From Clarkia xantiana subsp. parviflora (Eukaryota; Streptophyta; Magnoliopsida; Myrtales; Onagraceae), in assembly GCA_036873135.1 (NCBI GenBank), contig JAPTYO010000002.1, positions 22,098,452-22,162,451 on the forward strand: DNA of 64,000 nucleotides, written 5' to 3'. Under the pieces are notes generated by a model. That model made no database searches. It had not been told where the DNA came from and saw only the letters and a program-made list of their open reading frames with translations. The position numbers were made by a program, and so were the translations under genes. The stretch's first letter is position 1, and each line of letters opens with the position of its first letter. Positions 46,624 to 57,725 of the stretch are shown here, in pieces.

Positions 46624-47752
46624 TTGTCAAGAATTCAAATAACTTTTACATAATACTAAAGGTGTGTTTGGCTGTGCATTGCCAAAGTTCTTTTGCATGT
46701 AAAAGCACTTTGATCGAAAGCTGGAGCGTTTGGTAACACACGTTCATATTGCTTTTTTTTTTTTTTTTCAAAGCACTGCTTTCTGAAAACCATTTTTTCA
46801 AAGCTGCTTTCTAAAAGTCACTTTCTGGAAAAGCACTTTTGTTATGTTTTTATATTTCATTTTTACCCTTAAAAGCATTTTATAAATCCTAAACTACCCT
46901 TAAATAAATTTTATATCTTTATAAACCTTAACAATTGACATTACTTTTTTTTACCTTATTATATATATTATACTATATATATGTTTTTACATATAATAAT
47001 AATTATAATAACGTAGAATTATCAGGTAAATGTGTATTGTTGAATATTGTTTTGATATATTTAATATAACATGTATTTTTTTATCTTATTATAAAATATG
47101 TATGTCAAGTATATTGATAAATAAAATAATTATACATATATATGCATATTAATGTATATAAGACAATATATAAGCACTAGTATTGAATTCGTAAATAAAC
47201 AGTTTTGATAATTATATTCGACAACACTCTGCAAGAGGTGTAAACAAGGCGAGTCGAGTATCTTTCAAGCTCGACTCAACTCGATTAAAAAATACCGATC
47301 TCGAAATCGGTCGAGCTAAAAAACTCGAACTCGAATCGCATTAAAGCTCGACATAATCAAACTCGTCTCGACTGTTAATCTGATTATACATCACAATAAA
47401 TTAGAATTTCTCATGACTACCTGACTCGACTCGGAAACTCATTATATATCACAATTAGATAATCGAGCTCGACTCGACAAGAACTCGAATAATTTATGTA
47501 TATTATAAAGTTTGATTAGATTCGTGAGTACTTCGAGTCGATTATTATCAAGCTTGAGCTCGACTTGACATACTACACAATTCAACTCGAGCTCGTTCCG
47601 ACTCAAAATTTTCCGAGTCGAATTTGAGTTTTGACCAAGCCGATTCCAAGTAGGCTCGTGACTCCGATTTTTTTATTTTTATTAAACTTTCTTTCTTGCA
47701 ATTTAATTAGGACAAGATTTTTATTTTTATTTTTTTTACGTATATAAGATGA
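46624..47752. other. Spacer with TIR-element and hAT-like remnants
   Basis: No gene. ggtgtgtttggctg at 46671 resembles one end of a MITE whose other end may be ctgccaaactcaccc at 61480, beyond the CACTA. From 47227 to 47650 the sequence is rich in ACTCGA/TCGAGT words starting aagaggtgtaaacaaggcga, like a hAT end. Confidence 0.3.
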
Positions 47753-47811
47753 TTATATACTATATTGTACGAATATTTTTACGTATATGAGATGAATATT
47801 TTTTTCATGGC

Positions 47812-47991
47812 TCTTCAAACCAACAAATTTCTGCTCTTGAACTTTCACACAACGTGAAATATTTGAAGAATAACCACCAGGCAGTTTCAAGTCTTTCAAG
47901 AATTGACAAAATGTAATTTTCTGCTCTTTTGAGAGGGTATAACATGCAGGAGGTATCAACATCTTTCCTCCTTTGAGTACGGGATGCAATG
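47812..47991 (-). pseudogene. CACTA transposase, 3' part cut off by Gypsy-2
   Basis: Read on the minus strand this continues the TNP2-like transposase from 58484: HPVLKGGKMLIPPACYTLSK, then GGYSSNISRCVKVQEQKFVG, which matches the conserved post-TNP2 segment of En/Spm transposases. The frame joins the right part exactly at the caatg target site. The protein then loses homology near 47812 and the left CACTA terminus is missing. Confidence 0.8.
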
Positions 47992-48763
47992 TGTTGCGTC
48001 CTGGATGAACTGGGTCGTGCGGACGTGTCTGTTCGTATGGTTGTGCGGGTTTTCGGGCTGTAACCCTTCGTCTGGAAGAGGTTTGGGCCACTAACGAGTG
48101 TTCGGTTGATTCCCGTAAAGGTCTGTGTCTCAAAGCGTGGTTGTGTCTCAGGGGGGCGTCTGAGTCTCAGAAGGCGGTGGTCTGTGCACAAATCCGGATG
48201 TTTGGGCGACGATTCCTGCACAAGGGACCAATGCTAGCACGGAGAGGGGGGGGGGTGGTGCTAGCGGAGCCCTCTCCGAAGCTTAAGTCACTATAGGGCT
48301 AAAAGAGTAATTTCTAGAGAGAGAATATTTCTAGAGAGAAGTCAGAGCTCAAAATACCAAAGTTGGACAAATGAGAGGATCTGTGAAAATGGGTGGCCAA
48401 GGCCTTTTATTTATAGGCTTCCTTGGGACCGGACCTGGTTTTAAAGCGGTTTGATGACGGTTCAAAAGCAAGCGGTAACCGTCATCCATATTGGTAATGC
48501 GTGAACTTGACTTCTCTACACGTAACGGTAATCGCGGAAACGGTAATCGCACGATACCCGCAATGCAATCCCGACCTCGTCGAATTTGGGCAATTCGGCG
48601 AGGTCCGGATTGCAAGCAACCCGGAGGTCCGGTCCAGACGCGTAAATGCGTTTCCGGACCGTTTTGACCCTTTGGGAGACGTTTTTCAAACCGAGATGTA
48701 ATTTTGACGTGTTTACGAGGCCCGAAATATAAATACGAACCCGAATTTGACATTTATCCATCA
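47992..48763 (-). repeat. Gypsy-2 3' LTR (left copy)
   Basis: 772 bases. Differs from the right LTR by scattered substitutions (for example gaactgggtcg/gaactaggtcg) and small indels, so Gypsy-2 looks older than Gypsy-1. Confidence 0.92.
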
Positions 48764-50381
48764 CTTGCCCCCGAGTCAAGTAACGGTTTAGAACCTTTCT
48801 TGACTCTATTTTTGAGTTAGGATACGTGTCCAATTTGAGTTTGACGCTAACCTTTCGGTTTTAGTCGTTGGTTGGACGTAGACATCTTGATTTCGTCCGT
48901 CCTTTGATTTTCCGACCGAATGACTTTGTTTCCTGTCATCATAGTTAGTGCAATAGGGAATGCGCATACGTAGCATGCAAGTATGGTTATCGTTAGGGAC
49001 GCAAGCAATTAGTAATACATCATGCGAACATGCTTTTATTGACGTGCATGCATGAGTAACGGTCATGGTATGATCGTAATTACGCGATACAAGAAATATA
49101 AGACGTACATTCCTAAAACGACTTAGTAACTATTCAAATCATGCATCATGCGACATGGAGACATACGCGTAGAAAGACGGGTTTGATACGTGCAAATAAA
49201 ATAATCATGTACGTAGGAGTAGATATTTAGAAGAGAGGGTGGAGTATACCATAAGTGTTTAGGCATGAGTGTAGATGAGTTACTCCTTTAATCCTTATCA
49301 TCAAGGCATCTTTTGGGATATGTAATTACACAAATCCCCAATCATTCTTCCAGCACCTTGGGAATTCATCATTCCTTCTTCTTTGTAGGTAATTCCTTCA
49401 TCATTTCCCGAAATTGTTTGTGTGTTCATAATTTTTTTACCGTCGTAAAGCTTAGACGTATCCCGAAAGTTTCGTGCTTGATCCTTGACTTGTTTCCAGA
49501 AATTGACACCACCAATCGACTCAGATTGTCACGAGGATTCCAGCGCCGCCTTCGGAACCACCAGACGACGCCGGACGCGCCCTAACGCACCGCCGCGTGA
49601 GCTCCACCTTGCCGGCGCGTGTAAGCCACGCGCCGCCTTCCCGGGCTCTGTTCGTCGCGGTCCTTACCTTTCCGAAATCGTCTCGACGAGGGGAGTCCAT
49701 TGTGATACTTTTCGTCACGTTTTGAGGTAATCTGGAAATTCGATTTTTCAGGATAGCTTCGACTTGATTTCGAATGTCGCCGTATTGTTGTTCGTTTGAG
49801 CTATTTGTCGTTGTTATCGTATGGAACTGCTTGTTGGTGCTTGTATGTCGAATATTTGCTGATTAGTTGCCGTTATTATCGCCGTTAGTGCACGACTTAG
49901 ACGATTTTCACTTCCATGGATAGTTGAGGTAGAATTCCCCGTTTGGACATAGTGCCCCCGTGCCTTTGTGTAGAGGCTTTTTGGCCGGTATGCACAATTT
50001 TTCCCCTTGATGTGTTCGTTGGTTGATGGGAATTGCCAAACGTCTTTAGGAGTAGCCTTTTGTTGCTTTTGAAGCCTTAGGAAAATATTTTCCTTAAGTG
50101 TCGTCGTATTTGATCCTTGTGGTTTGTCCCGTTAGATTCACCATTTGCATGATAACCTCTTAAGACGTTAATCCCTATCGTATGCACCCACTTTGCTATG
50201 CGCGTTGGCTTTTGCTACGCGTGTTGACTTTTGCTATGCGCGTTGACTTTTGCTACGCGCGTTGACTTTTGCTATGCGCGTTGACTTTTGCTATGCGTGT
50301 TGACTTCTGCATGGTTCTTGCAGATTGTGGAGTCGTAGTAGCCTCTTGCGGAATTCCCTTCCTTTTGACCGAGTTGTTGCT
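48764..50381 (+). other. Gypsy-2 3' internal region, leader of the antisense gene
   Basis: No minus-strand coding. Holds a GC-rich stretch (49550-49690) placed like the one in Gypsy-1, then T-rich leader sequence. A 19-bp tandem repeat lies at 50192-50310. Confidence 0.45.
50192..50310. repeat. 19-bp tandem repeat, about six copies
   Basis: Unit ctaYgcgYgttgacttttg repeated head-to-tail just before the antisense start codon (50382). No counterpart was seen in Gypsy-1. Confidence 0.9.
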
Positions 50382-51832
50382 ATGAGTAAGTCCTTCACTC
50401 TTACTCTTGAACATTTTTGGGCATTTTGACGCTTATAATGGATACCCTTTTAAACGACTATATGTCTTTTATGGACTTATATTGCAGGTTGGTTTGCCGG
50501 AAAGAGTTCGTCTCTCCATGCGGCGGCTTCGCGTATTGCTTCTCGCGCCGATCCGGCTTTGGTAGCCCCTGCCCCCATCACTCCTGCCAATTCGGGGCGT
50601 GATCTTGGCAAAGGGTCTTCTACTCATGTGACCGGGGATACTCCCCCAGTGTCTGATTCTCGCGTTTCTTCCAAGCGGACTGACACAGTGGTGCGTGGAC
50701 CGACTGATCCCAAGCGCTTGAAGCCAAATGCGACTACTTCCACTCGTAAAGGCAAGGAAGTCGCGAGTCGCAATGTAGCGTCATCTGCCCCCCAGTCGGG
50801 AAACCGACCTGTGGAAGTCCGCGGACTTTGTAAGTATACTTTTGATGAATGTATTCCGTGGTTTTGTTATTTGTTGTTAACCACTTTCTTTCTTTGTTGT
50901 AGCAGTTCCTCCTCTTAGGCGTGACCATCTGGTCTGCCCCGTTGGATTGGACATTACTGGGGACACTTGGGCACCTTTTGGTAATGGTGGAGTTTATTTC
51001 CCCAAGGAGTCGTCACTTCGCACTCCAGAGGTTGGAGTTCGCGTATTGCGTAGATGTGTTCCACCGGGTGATAGGCATTCCTGCCCATCGACTGATGAGG
51101 AAGCTGAGGCTTATGCACAGAGTGCCTTATCCCGGTTTGCTCCTGTAAGTAACTTGGTTATTTTGCCAAGTTTGTTGTTTTTGCGATTTATGTTTGGCTT
51201 ATCGCATTGATGTATGCAGGTTGTAGCCGACATGGTAAACATGTCATCTTTTGTCATGGAGCTGGTAAGCGCGAAGCAGGCAGCTATGGATAAGTGTGAC
51301 GCTTTGCGCCAAGAGTTGTCACGAACCAAGGAAGAGTCTGAAAGCTTTGAGTTCGAAAGCTACTGCTTCTGAGAGCCGTTATGAGGCGCGCCATACTCGC
51401 TTGTCAAAGCTTGAGTCTGAGATGATCGCTCTTGAGAAGAAGGTTACAGACGATCTTCATTCTCAAGGAGCGGAATTAGTTGCTCTTGGTAAGGAGAGTC
51501 GGGAAAAGGGCGTACAAGTGGGTTTTACCAAGTACTTGGGAACTTCAGATTTTGAAGCTGCTGTTGAGGAGAAAGTGAACCACTTGATGAGCGAGCGATC
51601 CGAAGATTACTTCACCCGCGTGAAGGATCTTGACCCTGGGTTCCCTTTTGGCGAGTTAGGGCCATATGCGAGTTGCGCCCTTTCTCATATTGAGGCGTTG
51701 AACCTTTTGGAGAGTGGCCTTCCAAATTACGAGATGCTGGTTGATGATAGCGGAGATGTAAACGTTATTGTCACGTCTCCTGAGTTTATGGAGGTTGCCC
51801 CCGGGCCTTCTGGAGGTGGTGCCGCTATTTGA
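50382..51832 (+). pseudogene. Antisense gene of Gypsy-2, first exon mostly deleted
   Basis: Homolog of the Gypsy-1 antisense gene. Both begin ATGAGTAAGTC, but here exon 1 meets a stop within about 16 codons and the 288-codon domain is missing. Later exons align: 50488-50829 (Ser/Pro-rich linker, donor GTAAGT), 50903-51144 (VGVRVLRRCVPPGDRHSCPS, against VGVRVVQRSVPPADRKTCPR in Gypsy-1) and 51220-51832 (coiled coil, ending SGGGAAI). A frameshift near 51345 splits the last exon. Splice positions and phases are conserved between the two elements, which supports selection on a protein in the past. Function unknown. Confidence 0.65.
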
Positions 51833-52626
51833 ACTGCTCGTTTTATTTTGAACATGTTGGGCACGTTTCCACTTTGCTTATGTTTATGTTTGGAACTTTT
51901 TTGGAGTTGTTCCCTGGTTGTTGTTTGCGACTTTTTCACTTTGAACTACGTCGTTTGAACCTGCTTTATACATAGCAGCATGCATGATAATTTGTTAGTA
52001 ATATTTCATACCGTTATCGCTTACTGTGTTTACTAAGTGTTGATGACTAGTAGCGTAGACATAGTCCATGTAGTCGTGACCAGTAGCCACTTTTTTATTC
52101 AAGATTGCTTGCATGATGCGTTACGCATGTTGCTTGACTTCCCTGCAAAGCTTGTCGTTAAATATGTTGAAAACTGTCAAGTGATTTGCGTATAACGACT
52201 TAACAAGTAGTATGTTTAAAAGGTGTTATCTTGGCTTGGGCAAGATACTAGTTTATACCGTCTCTTAGTTCCACTCTAAGGCGACGTTGTACAAGACTCG
52301 ACTTGTAAATTTTATGGGTTTTAAACAGGGTGCGCACCTGCCAGCGTGTATCAACCCGCGTTGGGGAAGCATACGTAAAAACATTTTTGGGTTTTGAAAG
52401 AGAGTTTTGTGAACCCTAAAATCTTTGTTTGATAAAATGTTTGGAAAGGTGTTTGATACATAAAATATTTGATAAAATATTTGACAAAATATTTGGTAAA
52501 ATACTTGTGATACATGATTTCTGCGTCCAGGGACCATGTAACACTTTTTGAGAATATGAATTGTGATGCATGTTTTCTGCGTCCAGGAACCATGCAACAC
52601 GGTTTTGAAAATCTGTAGTACGAAAT

Positions 52627-52990
52627 TGTCATCTAGCAAGAGGACTTCTGCCGTATAGAGTGAACCCTAACCAGGAATTCGTAATATGGGATTGTCATCT
52701 AACAAGAGGACAATCGCCATGAAGAGTGAACCCTTACCAGGAATTCGTAATATGGGACTGTCATCTACCCAGAGGACATTCGCCATGAAGAGTGAACCCT
52801 TAACAGAAATTCGTAATATGGTACTGTCATCTACCCAGAGGACATTCACCATGAAGAGTGAACCCTTACCAGGAATTCGAAGTATGGGATTGTCATCTAA
52901 ACAGAGGACATTCGCCATGAAGGGTGAACCCTTTAAGCAGGAATTCACACTTGTTATAGTGTGGGGTCGTTGTCTAAACAGAGAACTTCC
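52627..52990. repeat. 66-bp tandem repeat array in Gypsy-2
   Basis: tgtcatct recurs at 52627, 52693, 52759, 52825 and 52891, exactly 66 bases apart, with a diverged unit after. Each holds agaggac and gtgaaccct words. Because 66 is a multiple of three, frames stay open through it on both strands; these are not taken as genes. A pair of about 56-bp repeats (ttctgcgtccaggRaccatg) precedes it. Confidence 0.93.
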
Positions 52991-52999
52991 GCCATTTGT

Positions 53000-53648
53000 G
53001 GGGTGATCAATCCCGTATTGAACTTGCCCATCCTGTTCTGAATCCAGGGAATGGCTATGAACATGAGGATTTGCCTCTAATAAGAGATGTCACAGCATGT
53101 CATTTTTTAGAAGTAAACATGGGGTTTGTCTTAAAAAAGAGGATACCTCAACATGCTATTTTTTATAATAGGTCTTGGTGTTAATCCAAGATATTGTTTG
53201 TAGTTGACGCCTTTAGCATAATCGTCATTTTGATAGTAGACCTTGATGTTATTCCAAGGAATTGTCTGTAGATGCCGCTTCTTGAATAGTCGTCATTTTG
53301 ATTGATAATCTGCTGGTTGTTATGGCGGCTTATAAGTTGATTGTGCACATAGCTCAATGGCTTTGTGTTGTTGGTACTTTCTTGAGATAGATGCCAATTA
53401 ATGAGTGGAGTAATAAACTCCTTGTTGGTGTAGATAATAGTTGTTGTAGTTACTTTGTTTCGCTTCCAAGTAACGTACATAGAGTAGTGATGTTCCTACG
53501 AAGATAGAATAACTTCATTAGGTTCATGAGATTATTACAAAGATGCATTTTTATGAGAGAGTGGACTTTTTAATAAGTAGATGCGTTATGGAAATAAGAA
53601 CAAAAGGGCTTGATACAACAGCTCCTTTTGTGATAGAAGATTATCCTT
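53000..53648. other. Gypsy-2 region between tandem array and pol
   Basis: No gene recognised. The pol 3' untranslated region should lie here on the minus strand. Confidence 0.5.
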
Positions 53649-54947
53649 TCATCCGTGGAATTTCTTCAAGTGTCCTCCACTGAATGTGTTTGTAGAGGCA
53701 TTGCCATTTGCATCTTCAAGGCGGTAAGCGTTGATGTATGGAATGGATATGACCTTGTAAGGACCTTCCCATTTTGGAGACATCTTGTTGATTTGATCGA
53801 GATGTGAGAACTCATTCCTTCTCCACACCATTTCTCCGACATGGAATTGTCTTTCTTTCACCTTCCTGTTGTAATATCTTGCAGTTATCAAACGCATGCG
53901 TGCCTGATTATGTTAGGAGTTACGCCTTTTTTCTTCAGCCAAGTCTAAGTCTAGACGCATGTCTACTTCGTTGGCTTGGGCGTTGAAATGGGTTGTGCGG
54001 TAGGATGAGACAGCAATTTCGATGGGAGCGACTGCTTCCGTTCCATACACTAGACTGAATGGTGTTTCTCCAGTTGATTCCTTTGGAGTTGTTCGAAGTG
54101 CCCAGAGAACACTGCTAAGCTCTTCTGCCCATCCTCCCTTTAATGCGTGCACTCTTTTCTTGAGACCGTCTAGGACGGTCTTGTTGGCGGCTTCGACTTG
54201 TCCGTTGGTTTGAGCATGGCGGACTGATGCGAAACGGTGGTTAATGTTGAGTCTTTCGCAAAATGTTTGAAGCCTTGAACTCTTGAATTGGGGTCCGTTG
54301 TCGCTGATTAGCACCTTCGAAACTCCATATCGTGCGATGATGTGGTTTCGGATGAAATCCATTATTTGTGCGTCGGTTGTTTGTGCCAATGCCTTTGCCT
54401 CGATCCACTTTGAAAAATAATTGATTGCGACGACAATGTACTTGGTTTGGCCCTTTGATTTTGGAAGTGGACCCACCAAATCGATCCCCCATTGTGTGAA
54501 CGGCCAGGAGCTTGCAATTGGGCTTAGCTCGGCGGCTGGTGTCGTGATACTTCTTGAATAAAGTTGGCAGGATTCGCATTCTGTGACCAAGTGCGTAGCT
54601 TGGTTCTTCATGGTTGGCCAATAGTATCCCAAGCTCAATGTCTTGCGTATTAGAGATCTTGCACCTTCATGGCAGGCTGCTTGGCCTTTATGCAAATCTT
54701 CTAACATTTTCTGGCCTTCCCGAAAGGTGATGCACCTTAGGTATGGGGTTGAAAATCCTTTCTTGTAAAGCTCGTCATCTATCAACGCGTAATTGACGGC
54801 TTGTCTCTGGATTTTTTGGGCTTGAACTTTGTCTTCGGGGAGCTTGTGGTCTTTGAGGTATGCCAATATTGGTGTCCTCCAATCTGGATCTGGATTGATG
54901 CACAAGACTTCGAATTTGTCAATTACTGACAAGATTCTGTTTTCCAC
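53649..54947 (-). pseudogene. pol: Gypsy-2 integrase, one stop codon
   Basis: Integrase that would splice element DNA into the genome. Zinc-binding HHCC-type region (HEGARSLIRKTLSLGYYW ... CESC), then the catalytic core: Asp in DLVGPLPKSKG, Asp in LISDNGPQF, Glu in TNGQVEAANK, so D-D-E is intact. The frame is offset from the upstream RNase H frame, with about 25 bases of overlap at 54923-54947, indicating a frameshift. A TAA at 53913-53915 stops it; the same frame continues to 53649 with the C-terminal region (VGEMVWRRNE, WEGPYKV). Two lesions, otherwise well preserved. Confidence 0.85.
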
Positions 54948-57676
54948 GAAATGCGTTTCTTTGCCTTGTGCGATTTGCTCAAGGCATCAGCTTCTTGATT
55001 TTCTTCTCTAGGCACTGCGATGATGTCGAAGGTATCGAAGCTTGTGATAAGGTCTTTTGCTTGCCCCAAGTATTTTTGCATATTTTCTAACTTTGCCGCG
55101 TATTCGCCTTTGACTTGATTGACAACTAACTGCGAATCGCACTTCACTCGTAGATGTTTAACTCCGACGCCTTTTGCAATTCTTAAGCCAGTTATCAATG
55201 CCTCGTACTCCGCCTCGTTGTTTGTTTCTCTAAATGTTAAGTTTAGAGCATACTTCAACGGATTAGATCCATCGGGAGGTATTAGGAGGAATCCGGCACC
55301 TGATCCCCCTACGTTTGAAGATCCGTCGGTGTACATTTGCCATACTTCGGTATGTTCTTCAATTTGTTGAGGTCCAACTTGGGGATCTATGTCGGGTGTT
55401 ATCCCTGTGAATTCTGCGATGAAGTCTGCCAATGCTTGCCCATTGATCGCCGTTCGAGGAGCAAAGTGGATGCGGAATTCACTTAGCTCTACCGACCACT
55501 TTGTTAGCTTTCCTGACATGTTTGGCTTTGACAGGATGTGCTTCAGGGGTTGGTCTGTTAAGACTGTTACTTCGTGTGCGTGGAAGTATGGCCTCAGCTT
55601 CCTTGCTGCTATTATAAGCGCGTACAGGTATTTTTCGATTGGCATGTAATTTATCTCGTACTTTGCGAGTATCTTGCTTACGTAGTAAACTGGGAGCTGG
55701 GTAGTCCCCTTTTGTTTGACTAGGACTGAGCTAACTGCCGTGTTGCTCACCGATATGTACAGGAAGAGGGGCTCGCCTGGTATCGGTTTTGCCAATGCCG
55801 GTAATGTGCGCAAATGTTGTTTTAATTGTTGAAAGGCCTCTTCGCACATTGGTGTCCATTCAAACTTCTTGTTTGCGCGCAAGACTTCAAAGAAAGGGAG
55901 TGCCTTGTCGCCTATCCTGGCAAGGAATCTGTTTAAAGCTGCTAGGCGGCCATTTAGTTGTTGGACTTCCTTATGTTTCCTTGGGGACACCATTTCTTCA
56001 ATCGCCCTCACCTTCTCTGGGTTAGCTTCTATCCCCCTCTGGCTCACCATGAATCCCAGGATTTTTCCTGATTGTACGCCGAAAGCGCATTTTGTTGGAT
56101 TTAGGCGGACTTGATATTCGCGCATTCTTTTGAAGATTGCTCGCAAGTCGTCGACATGGTTGCGCCTTTTGGTTGACTTCACGACCATGTCGTCCACATA
56201 TGCCTCCATTTTGGTTCCGATTAGATCGCCAAAAATGGTATTGACCATTCGCTGGTATGTTGCTCCCGCATTGATTAGGCCGAATGGCATCACCGTGTAG
56301 TTGTATATTTCGCTATCTGCATAGAATGCAGTATGCGGTGCATCGTCTTTGAACATCGGGATCTGGTTGTATCCTGAGTATGCATCCATTACAGACATTA
56401 ATTCATGGCCGGCGGTGGCATCGACTAGTTGGTCGATTCTTGGGAGAGGATATGAATCCTTTGGGCATGCGTTGTTGAGATCTCTGTAATCGATGCACAT
56501 TCTTAACTTGCCACTTGATTTAGGAACCAACACCGGGTTTGCTACCCATGTTTGGTATCTTGATTCTTCGATGAATCCTGCGTCAAGCAGTTTTCCCACC
56601 AATTCTCTGATTGCCAGTTTCTTGTTGCCCCCGAGGGGTCGAAGTTTCTGGGCTATTGCTCGAGTTCCTGGCTTGATGTTGAGCTTATGGGAGATGACGT
56701 CTGCGCTTATTCCGGGCATATCGCTTGGTGACCATGCGAATAGCTTTTTGTACTCTTTGAGGAGTGCTGTGATTTCTATCACTTCATCTTCTGACAGGGA
56801 TGCTCCGATTTGGACCATTCTGTCGGGTTCTTCAATCTTTATTTGTTTTAACTCTTCTACTGGAGCTGGTCGGGCACGGCCTTCTCTTGGATCATTATCA
56901 ATGATGGGCATGTCATCCTTATCTGGCTTGACGTTATTTTGGATTGCCACATTGTAACAATCCTTTGATAACAATTGGTCTCCTTTGACTTCACCGATTC
57001 CGACTGCAGTTGGGAATTTGATCTTCTGGTGTGCCGTGGATGGCACCATTCCCCACGCATTCATGGTTGCGTATCCTAAGATACCATTGTATGTGTCAAG
57101 TTTTTGCACTACCATAAATGGTATTGCGATTTGGAGACGTGAGTTGCCTTCTCCCAGTATAACTGGCAGTGTTATGGACCCCAAGGGGTAACTTGCATCT
57201 TCCATGAATCCCACCAAGGGTGAGTTCATTCTGCTGACTTCCTTCTTTCTCCCCAGAGCTAGGATGACGTCTTTTGTGATGATGTTGGGCGAACTTCCTC
57301 CGTCAACCAAGATACGCTTGATGTCCATGCCGTCAATTGTCATGGTTATAACTAAGGCGTCATTATGCGGAAATGTTATATGCGTCTTGTCTTCTGAAGA
57401 AAAGCCAATGGCGTTTTCTAGGACAACGTTTCCTTGCTGACTGCCTCTGGGTTCATGGATCATCAGGGAAGCGTATATTTCTCTTTCGTATGATGTTTCT
57501 CCACCTGCTCCAAAGCCTCCATGTATCACCTGGATGCCTGGAAATTTTGGGCCGTGCTGTGCGGATGGCACACTACTTGCTGGCACGGGAGACATTATGG
57601 ACCTTTTAAGACGTCTAAAGCGCTTCCTGGTTTTTGACGGATTGGCCTTAGTGAGAGCGTTGTGATCACTCGTCAT
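54923..57676 (-). CDS. pol: Gypsy-2 protease-RT-RNase H polyprotein (917 aa)
   Basis: Replication polyprotein of a Tat-lineage element. Start placed at MTSDHNALTK (57676), the first Met inside the element; the open frame extends into the LTR but that is not used. Order: short tail of gag-PR linker (1-90), retropepsin with VDGGSS at 124-129, RT about 385-550 with LPRID and YVDD at 493-496, a first RNase H about 635-755, a second RNase H about 780-905 (YTDGSS, NEAEYEAL, CDSQLV, EADALS). The second, archaeal-type RNase H is a mark of the Tat clade. In the first domain, the usual catalytic Asp after SVS is Asn (SVSNTAV), so it may be inactive. No gag precedes it. The ORF is intact over 2.75 kb but ends by frameshift before integrase. 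Confidence 0.88.
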   Translation of the reverse strand: MTSDHNALTKANPSKTRKRFRRLKRSIMSPVPASSVPSAQHGPKFPGIQVIHGGFGAGGETSYEREIYASLMIHEPRGSQQGNVVLENAIGFSSEDKTHITFPHNDALVITMTIDGMDIKRILVDGGSSPNIITKDVILALGRKKEVSRMNSPLVGFMEDASYPLGSITLPVILGEGNSRLQIAIPFMVVQKLDTYNGILGYATMNAWGMVPSTAHQKIKFPTAVGIGEVKGDQLLSKDCYNVAIQNNVKPDKDDMPIIDNDPREGRARPAPVEELKQIKIEEPDRMVQIGASLSEDEVIEITALLKEYKKLFAWSPSDMPGISADVISHKLNIKPGTRAIAQKLRPLGGNKKLAIRELVGKLLDAGFIEESRYQTWVANPVLVPKSSGKLRMCIDYRDLNNACPKDSYPLPRIDQLVDATAGHELMSVMDAYSGYNQIPMFKDDAPHTAFYADSEIYNYTVMPFGLINAGATYQRMVNTIFGDLIGTKMEAYVDDMVVKSTKRRNHVDDLRAIFKRMREYQVRLNPTKCAFGVQSGKILGFMVSQRGIEANPEKVRAIEEMVSPRKHKEVQQLNGRLAALNRFLARIGDKALPFFEVLRANKKFEWTPMCEEAFQQLKQHLRTLPALAKPIPGEPLFLYISVSNTAVSSVLVKQKGTTQLPVYYVSKILAKYEINYMPIEKYLYALIIAARKLRPYFHAHEVTVLTDQPLKHILSKPNMSGKLTKWSVELSEFRIHFAPRTAINGQALADFIAEFTGITPDIDPQVGPQQIEEHTEVWQMYTDGSSNVGGSGAGFLLIPPDGSNPLKYALNLTFRETNNEAEYEALITGLRIAKGVGVKHLRVKCDSQLVVNQVKGEYAAKLENMQKYLGQAKDLITSFDTFDIIAVPREENQEADALSKSHKAKKRISWKTESCQ

Positions 57677-57725
57677 GACTTTGCGATATGGTAGCTTTTT
57701 GTTCGAATCACGTAGACGGCGCCAA

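Noticed and set aside
52667..53006. ORFs of about 100 codons with repeating units on both strands
   Set aside because: Produced by the 66-bp tandem repeat, whose length is divisible by three.
56493..56957. 154-codon plus-strand ORF opposite pol
   Set aside because: Shadow of the RT frame.
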